Source: an uncultured Robinsoniella sp. (GTDB lineage Bacteria; Bacillota; Clostridia; Lachnospirales; Lachnospiraceae). Taken from it: a DNA stretch of 58,953 bases. Under the pieces are notes generated by a model. That model saw only the letters and a list, made by a program, of their open reading frames with translations. It was not told the DNA's origin and ran no database searches. The stretch covers positions 1 through 58,953 of the forward strand of contig UQGG01000043.1 of the NCBI GenBank assembly GCA_900540475.1, read 5' to 3'. Shown one piece after another: positions 1 through 7,634 of the stretch. Numbering within the stretch: the stretch's first letter is position 1; every line of letters begins with the position of its first letter. A program made the position numbers and the translations under genes.

Positions 1-9
1 GTAAAAAAG

Positions 10-225
10 GATGAACGTTTACTCCTTTTTCTGGAATGAAGAAACAAATCACGGTAATTGGTTCACTTGCTTTATGCTACTCGTTTTCTGCATGATGGAA
101 CCCCAGGGGCTGTAGCTGACTGTTCTTTATTGGTTGCAGCGCAGAATATTTTTAGCTGTTTATACATAAAAGAAGATGAAAATTTGCTCCTTTTTCTGAT
201 TACAGAATGAAAAACAAATCACGGT
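10..225. repeat. Diverged direct repeat pair in the left-edge intergenic region
   Basis: Two related segments, 10-55 and 175-225, share CTCCTTTTTCTG followed by AATGAA and AACAAATCACGGT; the second copy has a short insertion. They lie about 165 bp apart with no open frame between them. The remaining 1-400 holds no gene I can support and is AT-rich. The repeats could be remnants of a duplicated regulatory region or of a gene end to the left of the window. Confidence 0.5.
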
Positions 226-401
226 CTTAAGATCAGTTGATTTACACCAGTAGCCATAATTTAGTTAAAGCATAGTTATAGCTCTGTCATAACTCTGCTA
301 TAAATCACCTGTCATAATTCATTATAAAACATAGTATAAATTTGTCAATTAGAGATTATAATTTGTTTGAAAATATACAATAAAGTGTATTGTTTTCTTC
401 A

Positions 402-430
402 TTGTTTTGATGGTTTTTAAAGGGTACAAT
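402..430 (+). promoter_or_regulatory. Probable sigma-A promoter for the URO-D family gene
   Basis: TTGTTT at 402-407 and TACAAT at 425-430 are separated by 17 bp and lie about 30 bp before the start codon. The call rests on consensus match and position only. Confidence 0.45.
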
Positions 431-463
431 AAGGCTATCATAAGGTATTGAAGGAGGATAATT

Positions 464-1510
464 ATGACATCCAGAGAAAGAGTCAGGGCTGCAATTGCCC
501 ATCAGAAACCTGACCGTACACCGGCGGCATTTGAAGCAGTAGATTCCGTTGTGGAAAAATTAATGAATCATTATCAATTTGCGGAGTACAGCCAGTTATT
601 AGAAAAGTTTAAGATTGATATTGTTCCGGTTTCGCCGAAATACATTGGACCGGAGCTTAAGGAGTATGTAAATGAAAAGGGGCAGAAAGTTACCACCAGT
701 TATTGGGGATATGAAACCACCACCCATAAAACAGCAATTGACGAGTATGGGATGACTTCTTATTTTCCGCTGAATGATGTTACTACCATTGAAGAAGTGG
801 ATGCATATCCTTTCCCGGACCCGGATTGGTTTGATTATAACGTGATCAAAGAAGAATGCGATAAATATCCGGATAAGGCTATCATTGTCGGGCATGAAGG
901 TCCCTTCCAGATTGTAACTTTCCTCATCGATATGGATCGTTTTTTTATCATGATGATTGAAGAGCCGGAAGTGGCACAGCGCATTTTAGACCGCATGGTG
1001 GCATTCGAGCTGGAATATTATGAAAGAATTTTTAAGGCTGGCGAAGGAAGAATAGATATTTTAAGACCACATGATGATTATGGTACTCAGATTTCCCTTT
1101 TATTCAGCGTGGATATGTGGCGGGACTTCTTCAAGGAGAATACGAAAAAACTCACAGCACTGGCACATAAATACAACGCATTTTATCAACAGCATTCCTG
1201 CGGTGCAGTGCGCCCGATTATACCGGAATTGATCGAGTGCAATGTGGATGTACTGGAGCCGATCCAAAAAGTTGAGGGACTGGAGCCGGAGAGCCTGCAG
1301 GAAGCGTTTGGCGGGAAAATTACTTTTCACGGAGGGATTGATACTCAGGGAATACTGCCATATGGAACACCGCTGGAAGTGGCTGAAGAAACACGGCGTT
1401 TTATAAAAACATTGAATCAGGATGGCGGTTACATATTGATGGCAAGTCAGGCGTTTGAAGGGGATGTGCCGATTGAAAATATTGAGGCATTGTACGAAGT
1501 AGAACGGTAA
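464..1510 (+). CDS. Uroporphyrinogen decarboxylase (URO-D) family protein
   Basis: 348 residues, the usual length of the URO-D/MtaA-like family, preceded by AAGGAGG eight bases before the ATG. Family landmarks are the N-terminal MTSRERVRAAI segment, HSCGAV near residue 246, and HGGIDTQGILPYGT near residue 289. Family members are either heme-pathway decarboxylases or, more often in anaerobes, methyltransferases acting on corrinoid-bound methyl groups with zinc held by His-x-Cys and a later Cys. Here the HSC pair is kept, but the later Gly-Cys position reads MASQAFEG, so the third ligand is absent or different. No corrinoid protein or heme gene is adjacent, so the substrate is unknown. It is followed by a hairpin and appears monocistronic. 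Confidence 0.85.
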   Translation: MTSRERVRAAIAHQKPDRTPAAFEAVDSVVEKLMNHYQFAEYSQLLEKFKIDIVPVSPKYIGPELKEYVNEKGQKVTTSYWGYETTTHKTAIDEYGMTSYFPLNDVTTIEEVDAYPFPDPDWFDYNVIKEECDKYPDKAIIVGHEGPFQIVTFLIDMDRFFIMMIEEPEVAQRILDRMVAFELEYYERIFKAGEGRIDILRPHDDYGTQISLLFSVDMWRDFFKENTKKLTALAHKYNAFYQQHSCGAVRPIIPELIECNVDVLEPIQKVEGLEPESLQEAFGGKITFHGGIDTQGILPYGTPLEVAEETRRFIKTLNQDGGYILMASQAFEGDVPIENIEALYEVER

Positions 1511-1541
1511 CAGATAAGATTGAATTTAGATTTTTGGGGAG

Positions 1542-1571
1542 TACTCCGCAACGTGTGGGAGTTGCGGAGTA
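1542..1571 (+). terminator. Hairpin downstream of the URO-D gene
   Basis: An 11-bp perfect stem (TACTCCGCAAC with GTTGCGGAGTA) closes an 8-base loop 31 bp after the stop codon. No clean T run follows, so it may be a weak terminator or a 3'-end stabilising structure. Confidence 0.5.
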
Positions 1572-1798
1572 TAAATTGAAAAATTAAATACAAGTATATT
1601 ATAGCGAATAATGTTTTTATGTGTTAGAAAATGTATTGAATTGCTGGTTTGATGTTATGAAACATTTATTTTATATCCTTAGATTCGTGTTTTAATGGGA
1701 TGGAAAGGATACCATGACACAAAATCTGCCTTACGGTCCGGTGATGTAGTATTTCTGACCTGCTGTCCGGGTAAATCAAGGAATAAATATAAGTACTA

Positions 1799-1833
1799 AA
1801 AAACAATTAGCCCAGACGTGGGATCTGGGCTAA
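1799..1833 (-). terminator. Rho-independent terminator, minus strand
   Basis: A perfect 10-bp stem (TTAGCCCAGA at 1807-1816 with TCTGGGCTAA at 1824-1833) and 7-base loop. Read on the minus strand it is followed by TTGTTTTTT. It can end the DUF305 transcript and also the short transcript predicted just upstream. Confidence 0.85.
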
Positions 1834-1866
1834 GAATCATATGTGTCGAATTAAGAAGTTAACACG
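1799..1866 (-). ncRNA. Candidate small RNA, about 68 nt
   Basis: A minus-strand promoter with TTGACT at 1896-1901, a 17-bp spacer and TATACT at 1873-1878 would start transcription near 1866. The strong terminator at 1799-1833 would end it about 68 nt later. The interval has no ribosome binding site and no meaningful frame. It is an inference from promoter and terminator geometry; I recognise no known RNA family. It could instead be an internal promoter or the remnant leader of a deleted gene. Confidence 0.35.
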
Positions 1867-1872
1867 TCCTTT

Positions 1873-1901
1873 AGTATATAATTCCGAGCGGAATAAGTCA
1901 A
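1873..1901 (-). promoter_or_regulatory. Promoter with a palindrome in its spacer
   Basis: TTGACT-17 bp-TATACT read on the minus strand. The spacer contains the perfect palindrome ATTCCG-AG-CGGAAT at 1881-1894, placed where a repressor or a MerR-like activator would sit. It drives the candidate small RNA. Confidence 0.5.
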
Positions 1902-2006
1902 TTCATTTTACGACACGATTCGAGGCGGTTTGTCAATAATAGGATTCAAATTATCAAATAAAGTCTCGAATTTTCAAAAATGATTAAAATATAGCAATTT
2001 TATATT

Positions 2007-2747
2007 CTACTGAGACACTTCTTTTAACAGTCGTTCCATCTGCGTGATTTCTTCCTTCTGGGCAGAGATGATATTCTGGGCAAGGGTGATGACCTGCTCT
2101 TCATCGGTAAAGTTTAAAATAGCTTCTGCCATCTCAATTGCCATCTGGTGGTGCATGATCATTCCTTCTGCAAAGGCGGCTTCTACATTAGTTGCAGTAG
2201 AGTGGTTCATCTGATGGGATGAAAACATCTTTTTATACTCTTCCAGATAAGCTTTTTCCTGTTCAAGATCCTGTTTGCCGGTAGCTTTTAATTCCTGTGC
2301 AAGGGTTGTCATCTGATCAATTTCCTGCTTTTGGACATCAATAATATCCTTTGCCAGCTTAGTCAGTTCTTCGTTGCTTCCTCCGTATTTTAAATAGCTC
2401 TGTGACATTGATATCGCTGCTTCATGGTGGGGAATCATACCATTTAAAAAGTCCACGGCAGCATAGCCCGATTTGTCGATATCCTCCATGTCTTCCATCA
2501 TATCTTCCATGTCGTCATTCTGTTCATCCATATAAGAAGCAAGATTTGTGTCCCCATGATCCATATTATCATGATTCATGCCGCTGTGATCTGCTGCGCT
2601 GCTGTTTGTTGACGCCTGGGTGGCGTTTGTATCCGTATTTGGCACCGGTGCAGTTTTGTTTTTTCCGGCAAAAACCAGCCAGATCAGAAGAATCACCAGA
2701 AGAGCCGCGATAATTCCCATTGTCCAGTAAAAACCTTTTTTATCCAT
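2007..2747 (-). CDS. Membrane-anchored DUF305 protein with two DUF305 repeats
   Basis: 246 residues from the ATG at 2747, chosen over the ATG 12 bases earlier because GGAGG lies 5 bases before it. Residues about 4-27 form an N-terminal membrane anchor, so the rest is outside the cell. A His/Met/Asp-rich linker (HSGMNHDNMDHGD) follows, then two DUF305 units, each with the GMI-x-HH signature (GMIPHHEAA and GMIMHHQMA). DUF305 proteins are ferritin-like four-helix bundles often linked to copper or other metal handling. The His/Met linker fits metal binding, but no metal transporter is adjacent. It is followed by a long untranslated stretch and the terminator at 1799-1833. Confidence 0.85.
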   Translation of the reverse strand: MDKKGFYWTMGIIAALLVILLIWLVFAGKNKTAPVPNTDTNATQASTNSSAADHSGMNHDNMDHGDTNLASYMDEQNDDMEDMMEDMEDIDKSGYAAVDFLNGMIPHHEAAISMSQSYLKYGGSNEELTKLAKDIIDVQKQEIDQMTTLAQELKATGKQDLEQEKAYLEEYKKMFSSHQMNHSTATNVEAAFAEGMIMHHQMAIEMAEAILNFTDEEQVITLAQNIISAQKEEITQMERLLKEVSQ

Positions 2748-2991
2748 AAAGACCTCCATTCAGCCATTCAGGCAATATTATCATTTATTTCATAATGATA
2801 GCTTTTTCAGGTTGGTGAAAATTATACAGTAAAGATTGTTTTTCTTTTCATTTAGCGATAAAATACTCCTAAGACTGCCGTTGATAAGTGGCTTAAAGTG
2901 GATCAATGGCTGATAAATTTTTGGCATTCAGTTTGACATCATAAAATTCATAACACGTTCCAGGCGTGGGAGATTGGGGGAAAATCAGGTA

Positions 2992-3966
2992 GTGAATACA
3001 AAATCAAATTTATACCTTGAAATGAGCAGAGATGAGATAACCCGGATATTTGAAAAGCGTATGGGTGTGAAAGAGGTTGGCATGATATGTCCTTTACCGG
3101 GAGGGATGTTTAATACCACCTACAAAGTAGAATATGGTACAAAGGGACAAAAGGCAGTGTTACGGCTGGGCCCTGTCAACAGACATTTGCTTATGGGGTT
3201 TGAAGAAAAGTTAATGGAAGCGGAAAATGAAGTTTACCGCTTGTGTAAACAGGCAGGAATACCCTGTTCAAAAGTGCTTTGCTGTGATACATCAAAACAG
3301 CTGGCGGATCGTGATTATATGATTGTTGAATATATTGACAGTATTCCCATGACCAATGCAGATCTGGATGAAACCCAGAAAGCGCGGATCCGGGAGCAGG
3401 TTGGAAGCTATACGGCAAAGCTGCATGGCATACAGGGAGAAAGTTTTGGATATCTCTCAAGAGCCGCAGCAGGGCAGGCAAAAAACACCTGGGCACAAGC
3501 CCTGCAGATGGAAGCAGATGATATTACCGAAAGATTAAGAAAATACAATACCTATACGGAAGAAGAGTTCAATCAAATAACCGGCATATTTAGAAAGTAT
3601 GAGGGCTTGCTCAACGAGATCAAAACACCCTGTCTGGTGCACTCCGATTTATGGGAGGGAAATGTCCTGTTACATAAACAAGGAGAAACTTATGAGGTGG
3701 CAGCGATTATAGACGCTGACCGGGCTGTTTTCGGAGATATTGATTTTGAATTTGCCAGTCAATGGATGACAGATGAATTTTTCTTTAAAGGCTATCAATT
3801 AGATAAAAATGATTATGACAGAGAAGAGAGAAAACTTCGGAGGAAAATCTATCGGATAATCTACCTGCTGATTGAGTCGTATGTGGGTGTGGCGGAATAT
3901 AATGATATGCCGATGTATGAAAATTCGAAAAAGGAGCTGCTGAAAATAATTGATGAGCTTATTTAG
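2992..3966 (+). CDS. Phosphotransferase of the aminoglycoside phosphotransferase (APH)/choline kinase fold
   Basis: About 324 residues. The start is uncertain: TTG at 2974 has almost no spacing to its GGGAG, whereas GTG at 2992 has GGGGGA about 10 bases upstream and is preferred. The N-lobe carries LPGGMFNTTYKV, an ATP-binding loop. The catalytic loop is HSDLWEGNVLL (catalytic Asp and metal-binding Asn), and IIDADRA is the DFG-equivalent motif. The family phosphorylates small alcohols or amines such as choline, homoserine, methylthioribose or aminoglycosides. Nothing here identifies the substrate, and resistance should not be assumed. It is a single-gene unit ended by the terminator at 3976-4010. 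Confidence 0.8.
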   Translation: MNTKSNLYLEMSRDEITRIFEKRMGVKEVGMICPLPGGMFNTTYKVEYGTKGQKAVLRLGPVNRHLLMGFEEKLMEAENEVYRLCKQAGIPCSKVLCCDTSKQLADRDYMIVEYIDSIPMTNADLDETQKARIREQVGSYTAKLHGIQGESFGYLSRAAAGQAKNTWAQALQMEADDITERLRKYNTYTEEEFNQITGIFRKYEGLLNEIKTPCLVHSDLWEGNVLLHKQGETYEVAAIIDADRAVFGDIDFEFASQWMTDEFFFKGYQLDKNDYDREERKLRRKIYRIIYLLIESYVGVAEYNDMPMYENSKKELLKIIDELI

Positions 3967-3975
3967 TACAGGCAT

Positions 3976-4010
3976 AGGGGTAAACGGGATAGAAACCGTT
4001 TACCCCTTTT
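3976..4010 (+). terminator. Rho-independent terminator
   Basis: A 12-bp stem (AGGGGTAAACGG with CCGTTTACCCCT) and 8-base loop, continuing into TTTT, begins 10 bp after the phosphotransferase stop codon. Confidence 0.9.
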
Positions 4011-4016
4011 GGCAGT

Positions 4017-4136
4017 TTATTTTGTCCTTAAATATTTAATCAATGCCAAAATTGCAAGAACATATAAACCTAACTTTAAAATATTGAAAAGAATCGTTAA
4101 AAATATGCCAATCTGACCCATAAAAGCTGCAAACAT
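4017..4136 (-). CDS. Small membrane protein, 39 residues
   Basis: An ATG at 4136 is preceded by the very strong ribosome binding site GGGAGGAGG (4145-4153, 8-base spacing). The frame reads MFAAFMGQIGIFLTILF, then NILKLGLYVLAILALIKYLRTK, then TAA. Nearly all of it is hydrophobic, giving one long or two short membrane helices with a positively charged end (KYLRTK). It is too short for most gene callers. I do not recognise a named family. An extended -10 lies upstream at 4213-4221. Its own unit lies between two plus-strand genes, so it is transcribed toward the terminator at 3976-4010. Confidence 0.7.
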   Translation of the reverse strand: MFAAFMGQIGIFLTILFNILKLGLYVLAILALIKYLRTK

Positions 4137-4212
4137 TGTACATACCTCCTCCCTCTTATGACGGGTATAGTCCCAGTTAATACATCTATTACGTAATTTT
4201 TTTGTTGATTTT

Positions 4213-4221
4213 ATTATATCA
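4213..4221 (-). promoter_or_regulatory. Extended -10 element for the 39-residue membrane protein
   Basis: Read on the minus strand this is TG-A-TATAAT, a perfect extended -10. The -35 region is weak. It lies about 75 bp before the start codon. Confidence 0.5.
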
Positions 4222-4294
4222 CATCAAAGTTAGTTTGAAAATTAAATCCTGGTGTCTGCACGCCTTACCTTAAAAGGGTGGGAGAAGTTTTCTG

Positions 4295-4310
4295 TTTCTA
4301 TATATAGAAA
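4295..4310. repeat. 16-bp palindrome upstream of carbohydrate locus 1
   Basis: TTTCTATATATAGAAA is perfectly self-complementary. It lies about 105 bp before the promoter of the ABC operon, flanked by two weakly complementary segments (CGCCTTACCT and GATAAGGGCG). It could be a regulator binding site or the core of a larger stem. Confidence 0.4.
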
Positions 4311-4412
4311 AGATAAGGGCGTCAGCAGGCATTATATAAAAAAACACAATATATACTATAAAAGATGAAGAAATATATACAAAATATCCATCATCCTCCA
4401 AAAGTTAGTCCA

Positions 4413-4442
4413 TTGTAAAATAATATTTGCAAATGATATAAT
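4413..4442 (+). promoter_or_regulatory. Promoter of carbohydrate locus 1
   Basis: TTGTAA at 4413-4418, an 18-bp spacer and TATAAT at 4437-4442, with a TG making an extended -10. It lies 44 bp before the start codon of the solute-binding lipoprotein. Confidence 0.65.
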
Positions 4443-4485
4443 ACAAGAAAATCAAGTGATTTATATAGTAAAAGGAGGAACTTAT

Positions 4486-5862
4486 ATGAAGAAAAAACTG
4501 GCATTATTAATTATTGCGTCTATGTTAGGCATACTTTCGGGCTGCACTGCTGACAAAACATTACAGACGGAAGAAACGCAAAATGAAACAGGTAAAGAGG
4601 AAGAGGTTGTGAGTAATAATGAGGTTGAGCGCCCATTTGAAGGGACTACACTCACAATTATGATGGATGGAGGAGATTCTGGTGCTCAGATGCAGATGGA
4701 AGCATTCGATCACTGTGCTGAAATTATGGGAGTAGAGGTAAAATATGATGTTTATCCATCAGACCAGTATTTAAGCGTTGTGAATACTAAACTTGCTACA
4801 GGTAATGGTGGAGATTTGCTCTGGGGGAATAAAGGACTACAAATGCTTTATTCAGATGCGTTTGTTCCGCTGGAGTGGGAATGGATGGACAAAATGTCAG
4901 ATATAACAAAAATGTTCTGTATGGACGATGCAGGAAATTATCTGGCAGCACCGGTGGGACCTGAGAATAATATGGGGCTTTTATATAATGAAAAGGTATT
5001 GGAGGCCAGCGGTGTTACTCTGCCGATTGCAGATTACAATGAATTTATTGAAGCATGTAAAAAGATTAAAGAAGCAGGATATACACCGCTTTATGTGTCA
5101 AATAAAGAACAGTGGACTGCTCAGATTCTTCTGCTGTGTAGTATGACACCTATATTTGATAAGAACCCGGATTATATTGAGCAATTAACAAATAACAAGA
5201 TTAAACCTTCCGATATTCCCGAATTAAAAGAATTATTTGAGAGAGTGGTTGCCCTTAGGGATGAGAAACTGATCAATGAAGATTATATGTCTGCCACCAA
5301 CGATATGGGATTGCAGTCGGTTGCCACCGGAGAAAGTGCTTTCTATGCAGTACTTGACAGTTCATACGGTACATTGGTGAAGGATTACCCGGAGGAAGTG
5401 AAACAAATGGGCCTTACCACCTGTCCTATGTGGATAGACAAAGATTATGCCATGATTATGAATAATAAGTCCATAGGTTATTTATATGTGGTGGATGGGC
5501 CAAATGTGAATGCAGCTAAGGAATTTGTTAACAATATGCTCCAAGAAGACAGTTTTAGCTATTTGTACAATTTGATTCCTGGTAAAGCACCTTACGAGGG
5601 ACTTGATTTTGAAGTGGAAATGAATGATTTTGGTAAAGAAATCGTTGCGCTGCATGAGGAGACAGAAATTCCTTATTATGCACAGTGGAATGATGCGATT
5701 TACAAGCCATACAATAGTGATATTATGACAAACTTCTATGGTGAATTTGCAAAATGCATACAGGATTTATTTGCTGGTATGTCCGTTGATGAGGTTATGG
5801 AGCAATGGTATAACAATTATGCTGCCGATGCAAAGGCTTTGCGCCTGGAGGGATGGGAATAG
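4486..5862 (+). CDS. Sugar ABC transporter solute-binding lipoprotein
   Basis: 458 residues from the ATG at 4486, which has AGGAGG 7 bases before it; the in-frame ATG at 4456 has none. The N-terminus is a lipoprotein signal (MKKKLALLIIASMLG) with the lipobox LSGC. The remainder matches bacterial extracellular solute-binding proteins of the sugar family (SBP_bac_1): TLTIMMDG at the N-lobe start and GNGGDLLWGNKG in the ligand cleft region. It captures an oligosaccharide outside the cell for the two permeases that follow 26 bp later. The locus ends with a GH42 beta-galactosidase, which points to a galactose-containing ligand (inference). Confidence 0.88.
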   Translation: MKKKLALLIIASMLGILSGCTADKTLQTEETQNETGKEEEVVSNNEVERPFEGTTLTIMMDGGDSGAQMQMEAFDHCAEIMGVEVKYDVYPSDQYLSVVNTKLATGNGGDLLWGNKGLQMLYSDAFVPLEWEWMDKMSDITKMFCMDDAGNYLAAPVGPENNMGLLYNEKVLEASGVTLPIADYNEFIEACKKIKEAGYTPLYVSNKEQWTAQILLLCSMTPIFDKNPDYIEQLTNNKIKPSDIPELKELFERVVALRDEKLINEDYMSATNDMGLQSVATGESAFYAVLDSSYGTLVKDYPEEVKQMGLTTCPMWIDKDYAMIMNNKSIGYLYVVDGPNVNAAKEFVNNMLQEDSFSYLYNLIPGKAPYEGLDFEVEMNDFGKEIVALHEETEIPYYAQWNDAIYKPYNSDIMTNFYGEFAKCIQDLFAGMSVDEVMEQWYNNYAADAKALRLEGWE

Positions 5863-5888
5863 CAACTTAGAAAGGAGAAATTCTCACT

Positions 5889-6776
5889 ATGAAAAAAACT
5901 AAAGTGCGTTCCGATTATTATTCTGCTTGGTTTCTGCTTCCGGCATTTATACTTTTTCTGGTGTTTTTTATTTTACCCAATCTAGCTAGCTTTGGTTTAG
6001 GATTTACAGATTGGAGTTTGTTTTATATGGATGATATGCACTGGAATGGTTTGGACAATTTTGTCCGTTTGTTTAATGAGCCGATTTTTTGGACATGCAT
6101 TTTTAATACTTTTTATTTTGCAATAGTAACAGTCATTATTAAAAATGTCGTGGGGTTTGGCCTTGCATTAATTGTAAAGAGAACTTCCAGGTTTAATAAT
6201 TTTGTAAGAGCCGTGGCATTTCTCCCAGTAACAATCAGTCCGATCGTGGTAGGAATTATATTTGTGGCAATTTATAATCCCACAAATGGCATCCTCAACA
6301 GTTTTTTTGAATTGACAGGTATGGGGAATTTGGCACAGGATTGGTTGTTTGATGCAAAAATAGCTATGAATTCTATTTGTGCCATGGAAATTTGGCAGCA
6401 AAGTGGATTCAATATGTGCATTTTTGTAGCCGGAATGCAGGGGATCAGCAAGGAATATTACGATGCAGCCGCTATTGACGGAGCGGGTTATCTGCAGCAA
6501 GTGCGCCATATTACACTTCCTCTGATTGTACAATCATTTACTGTAACCATAATTCTCAATCTGGTAAGCGGCATAAAGGTATTTGCCCAGGTATATGGAA
6601 CGACCAATGGGGGACCGGCAAATGCTACGGAAGTATTGTCAACCTTTTTGTATAAAAATTTTGGACTTGGGTACCTGGGGTATTCTGCAGCGGTAGGTTT
6701 GTTTACTACAGTGCTAATAATGGTTGTGTCTGTCGGTCTGCTTTTATTTATGCGTAAAAAGGAGGTAGAGGTATAA
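5889..6776 (+). CDS. Sugar ABC transporter permease, MalF type
   Basis: 295 residues with six predicted membrane helices, typical of the MalF/UgpA family. The cytoplasmic EAA loop that contacts the ATPase is seen as EYYDAAAIDGAGYLQQVRHI around residues 194-213. AAGGAG lies before the ATG. It overlaps the next permease by one base (taATG), which indicates translational coupling. No ATPase gene is in this locus; such importers commonly share an MsmK/MsiK-like ATPase encoded elsewhere. Confidence 0.9.
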   Translation: MKKTKVRSDYYSAWFLLPAFILFLVFFILPNLASFGLGFTDWSLFYMDDMHWNGLDNFVRLFNEPIFWTCIFNTFYFAIVTVIIKNVVGFGLALIVKRTSRFNNFVRAVAFLPVTISPIVVGIIFVAIYNPTNGILNSFFELTGMGNLAQDWLFDAKIAMNSICAMEIWQQSGFNMCIFVAGMQGISKEYYDAAAIDGAGYLQQVRHITLPLIVQSFTVTIILNLVSGIKVFAQVYGTTNGGPANATEVLSTFLYKNFGLGYLGYSAAVGLFTTVLIMVVSVGLLLFMRKKEVEV

Positions 6777-7606
6777 TGAGAAAAAAGCCATGGAAAAAAA
6801 TGGGAAAACGTGTATTGTTCTATCTTTTTTCTCTTCTTCTTGTTATGATTTATGCAATACCTATTTGGATGGTTTTTGTTAACTCATTTAAGAGCAGGCG
6901 GGAAGCAAATCTATTCGGAATAGAGTTGCCCTATGAGTGGGCATTAGGAAATTATGCAGAAGTATTTGAGTCGGGAAATATTCTTAGCGCGTTTATGAAT
7001 GGTATGATTATCGCTTCAGGTGCCGTGGTTTTGATTTTATTGTGTTCCTCCATGGCGGCATTTGTGATAGCCAGATCACATAAAAAACTTATAAAAGGGG
7101 CGTATTTTTTGTTCCTGATAGGTATTGTGGTGCCAATTGCATTTATTCCAACATATTTGGTACTAAATCAGCTGCAGCTGTTAAATTCATACCTGGGGAT
7201 TATTCTTCTGCATGCAACTTACGGACTGCCAGCATCTATCTTTTTATACTCTGGTTTTGTTAATACAATTCCAAGAGAGTTAGATGAGGCTGCTATCATG
7301 GATGGTGCTCGTTTGCCGACATTGTATATGTCCGTGATTTTCCCGCTGTTGAAACCAATTACAAGCACGTTGTTCATCTTCAATTTTGTGGGGGCATGGA
7401 ATGATGTTCAGCTGCCATTGTTTTTTACGGGAAGTGATAAGTGGACTCTACCGCTGACTATGTATAATTTTTATGGAGCAAAGAGTTCTTCCTGGAATCT
7501 TATATTTGCTGATATTATGCTAACGATAGCGCCGCTACTGGTAATATACCTAGTTGCGCAGAGATATATTATTGAAGGGATGACGGCAGGTGCAGTAAAG
7601 GGGTAG
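6776..7606 (+). CDS. Sugar ABC transporter permease, MalG type
   Basis: 276 residues with six predicted membrane helices. The EAA loop reads ELDEAAIMDGARLPTLYMSV near residues 167-186, and the C-terminal IIEGMTAGAVKG is the characteristic MalG/UgpE ending. It forms the transmembrane pore together with the preceding permease. The kinase gene begins 28 bp later, so transporter and sensor are probably on one transcript. Confidence 0.9.
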   Translation: MRKKPWKKMGKRVLFYLFSLLLVMIYAIPIWMVFVNSFKSRREANLFGIELPYEWALGNYAEVFESGNILSAFMNGMIIASGAVVLILLCSSMAAFVIARSHKKLIKGAYFLFLIGIVVPIAFIPTYLVLNQLQLLNSYLGIILLHATYGLPASIFLYSGFVNTIPRELDEAAIMDGARLPTLYMSVIFPLLKPITSTLFIFNFVGAWNDVQLPLFFTGSDKWTLPLTMYNFYGAKSSSWNLIFADIMLTIAPLLVIYLVAQRYIIEGMTAGAVKG

Positions 7607-7634
7607 GCGCGTCCCAGAAAAGGGCGGATAGAGT

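Larger units (their letters stand above)
1572..2006. other. Gene-poor stretch between the URO-D gene and the DUF305 gene
   Basis: No open frame with a convincing ribosome binding site. A 12-codon frame at 1714-1749 has an AAAGGA before it but ends almost at once. The rightward half holds a minus-strand promoter and terminator pair, annotated separately as a candidate small RNA. Confidence 0.6.

Noticed and set aside
1714..1749. A 12-codon frame beginning MTQNLPYGPVM with AAAGGA upstream
   Set aside because: Too short, stops at once, and no continuation in another frame looks like a known protein.
2974..3966. Reading the APH-fold protein as an aminoglycoside resistance gene
   Set aside because: Only the general kinase motifs are present; the fold covers many metabolic kinases, and nothing in the sequence selects aminoglycosides.
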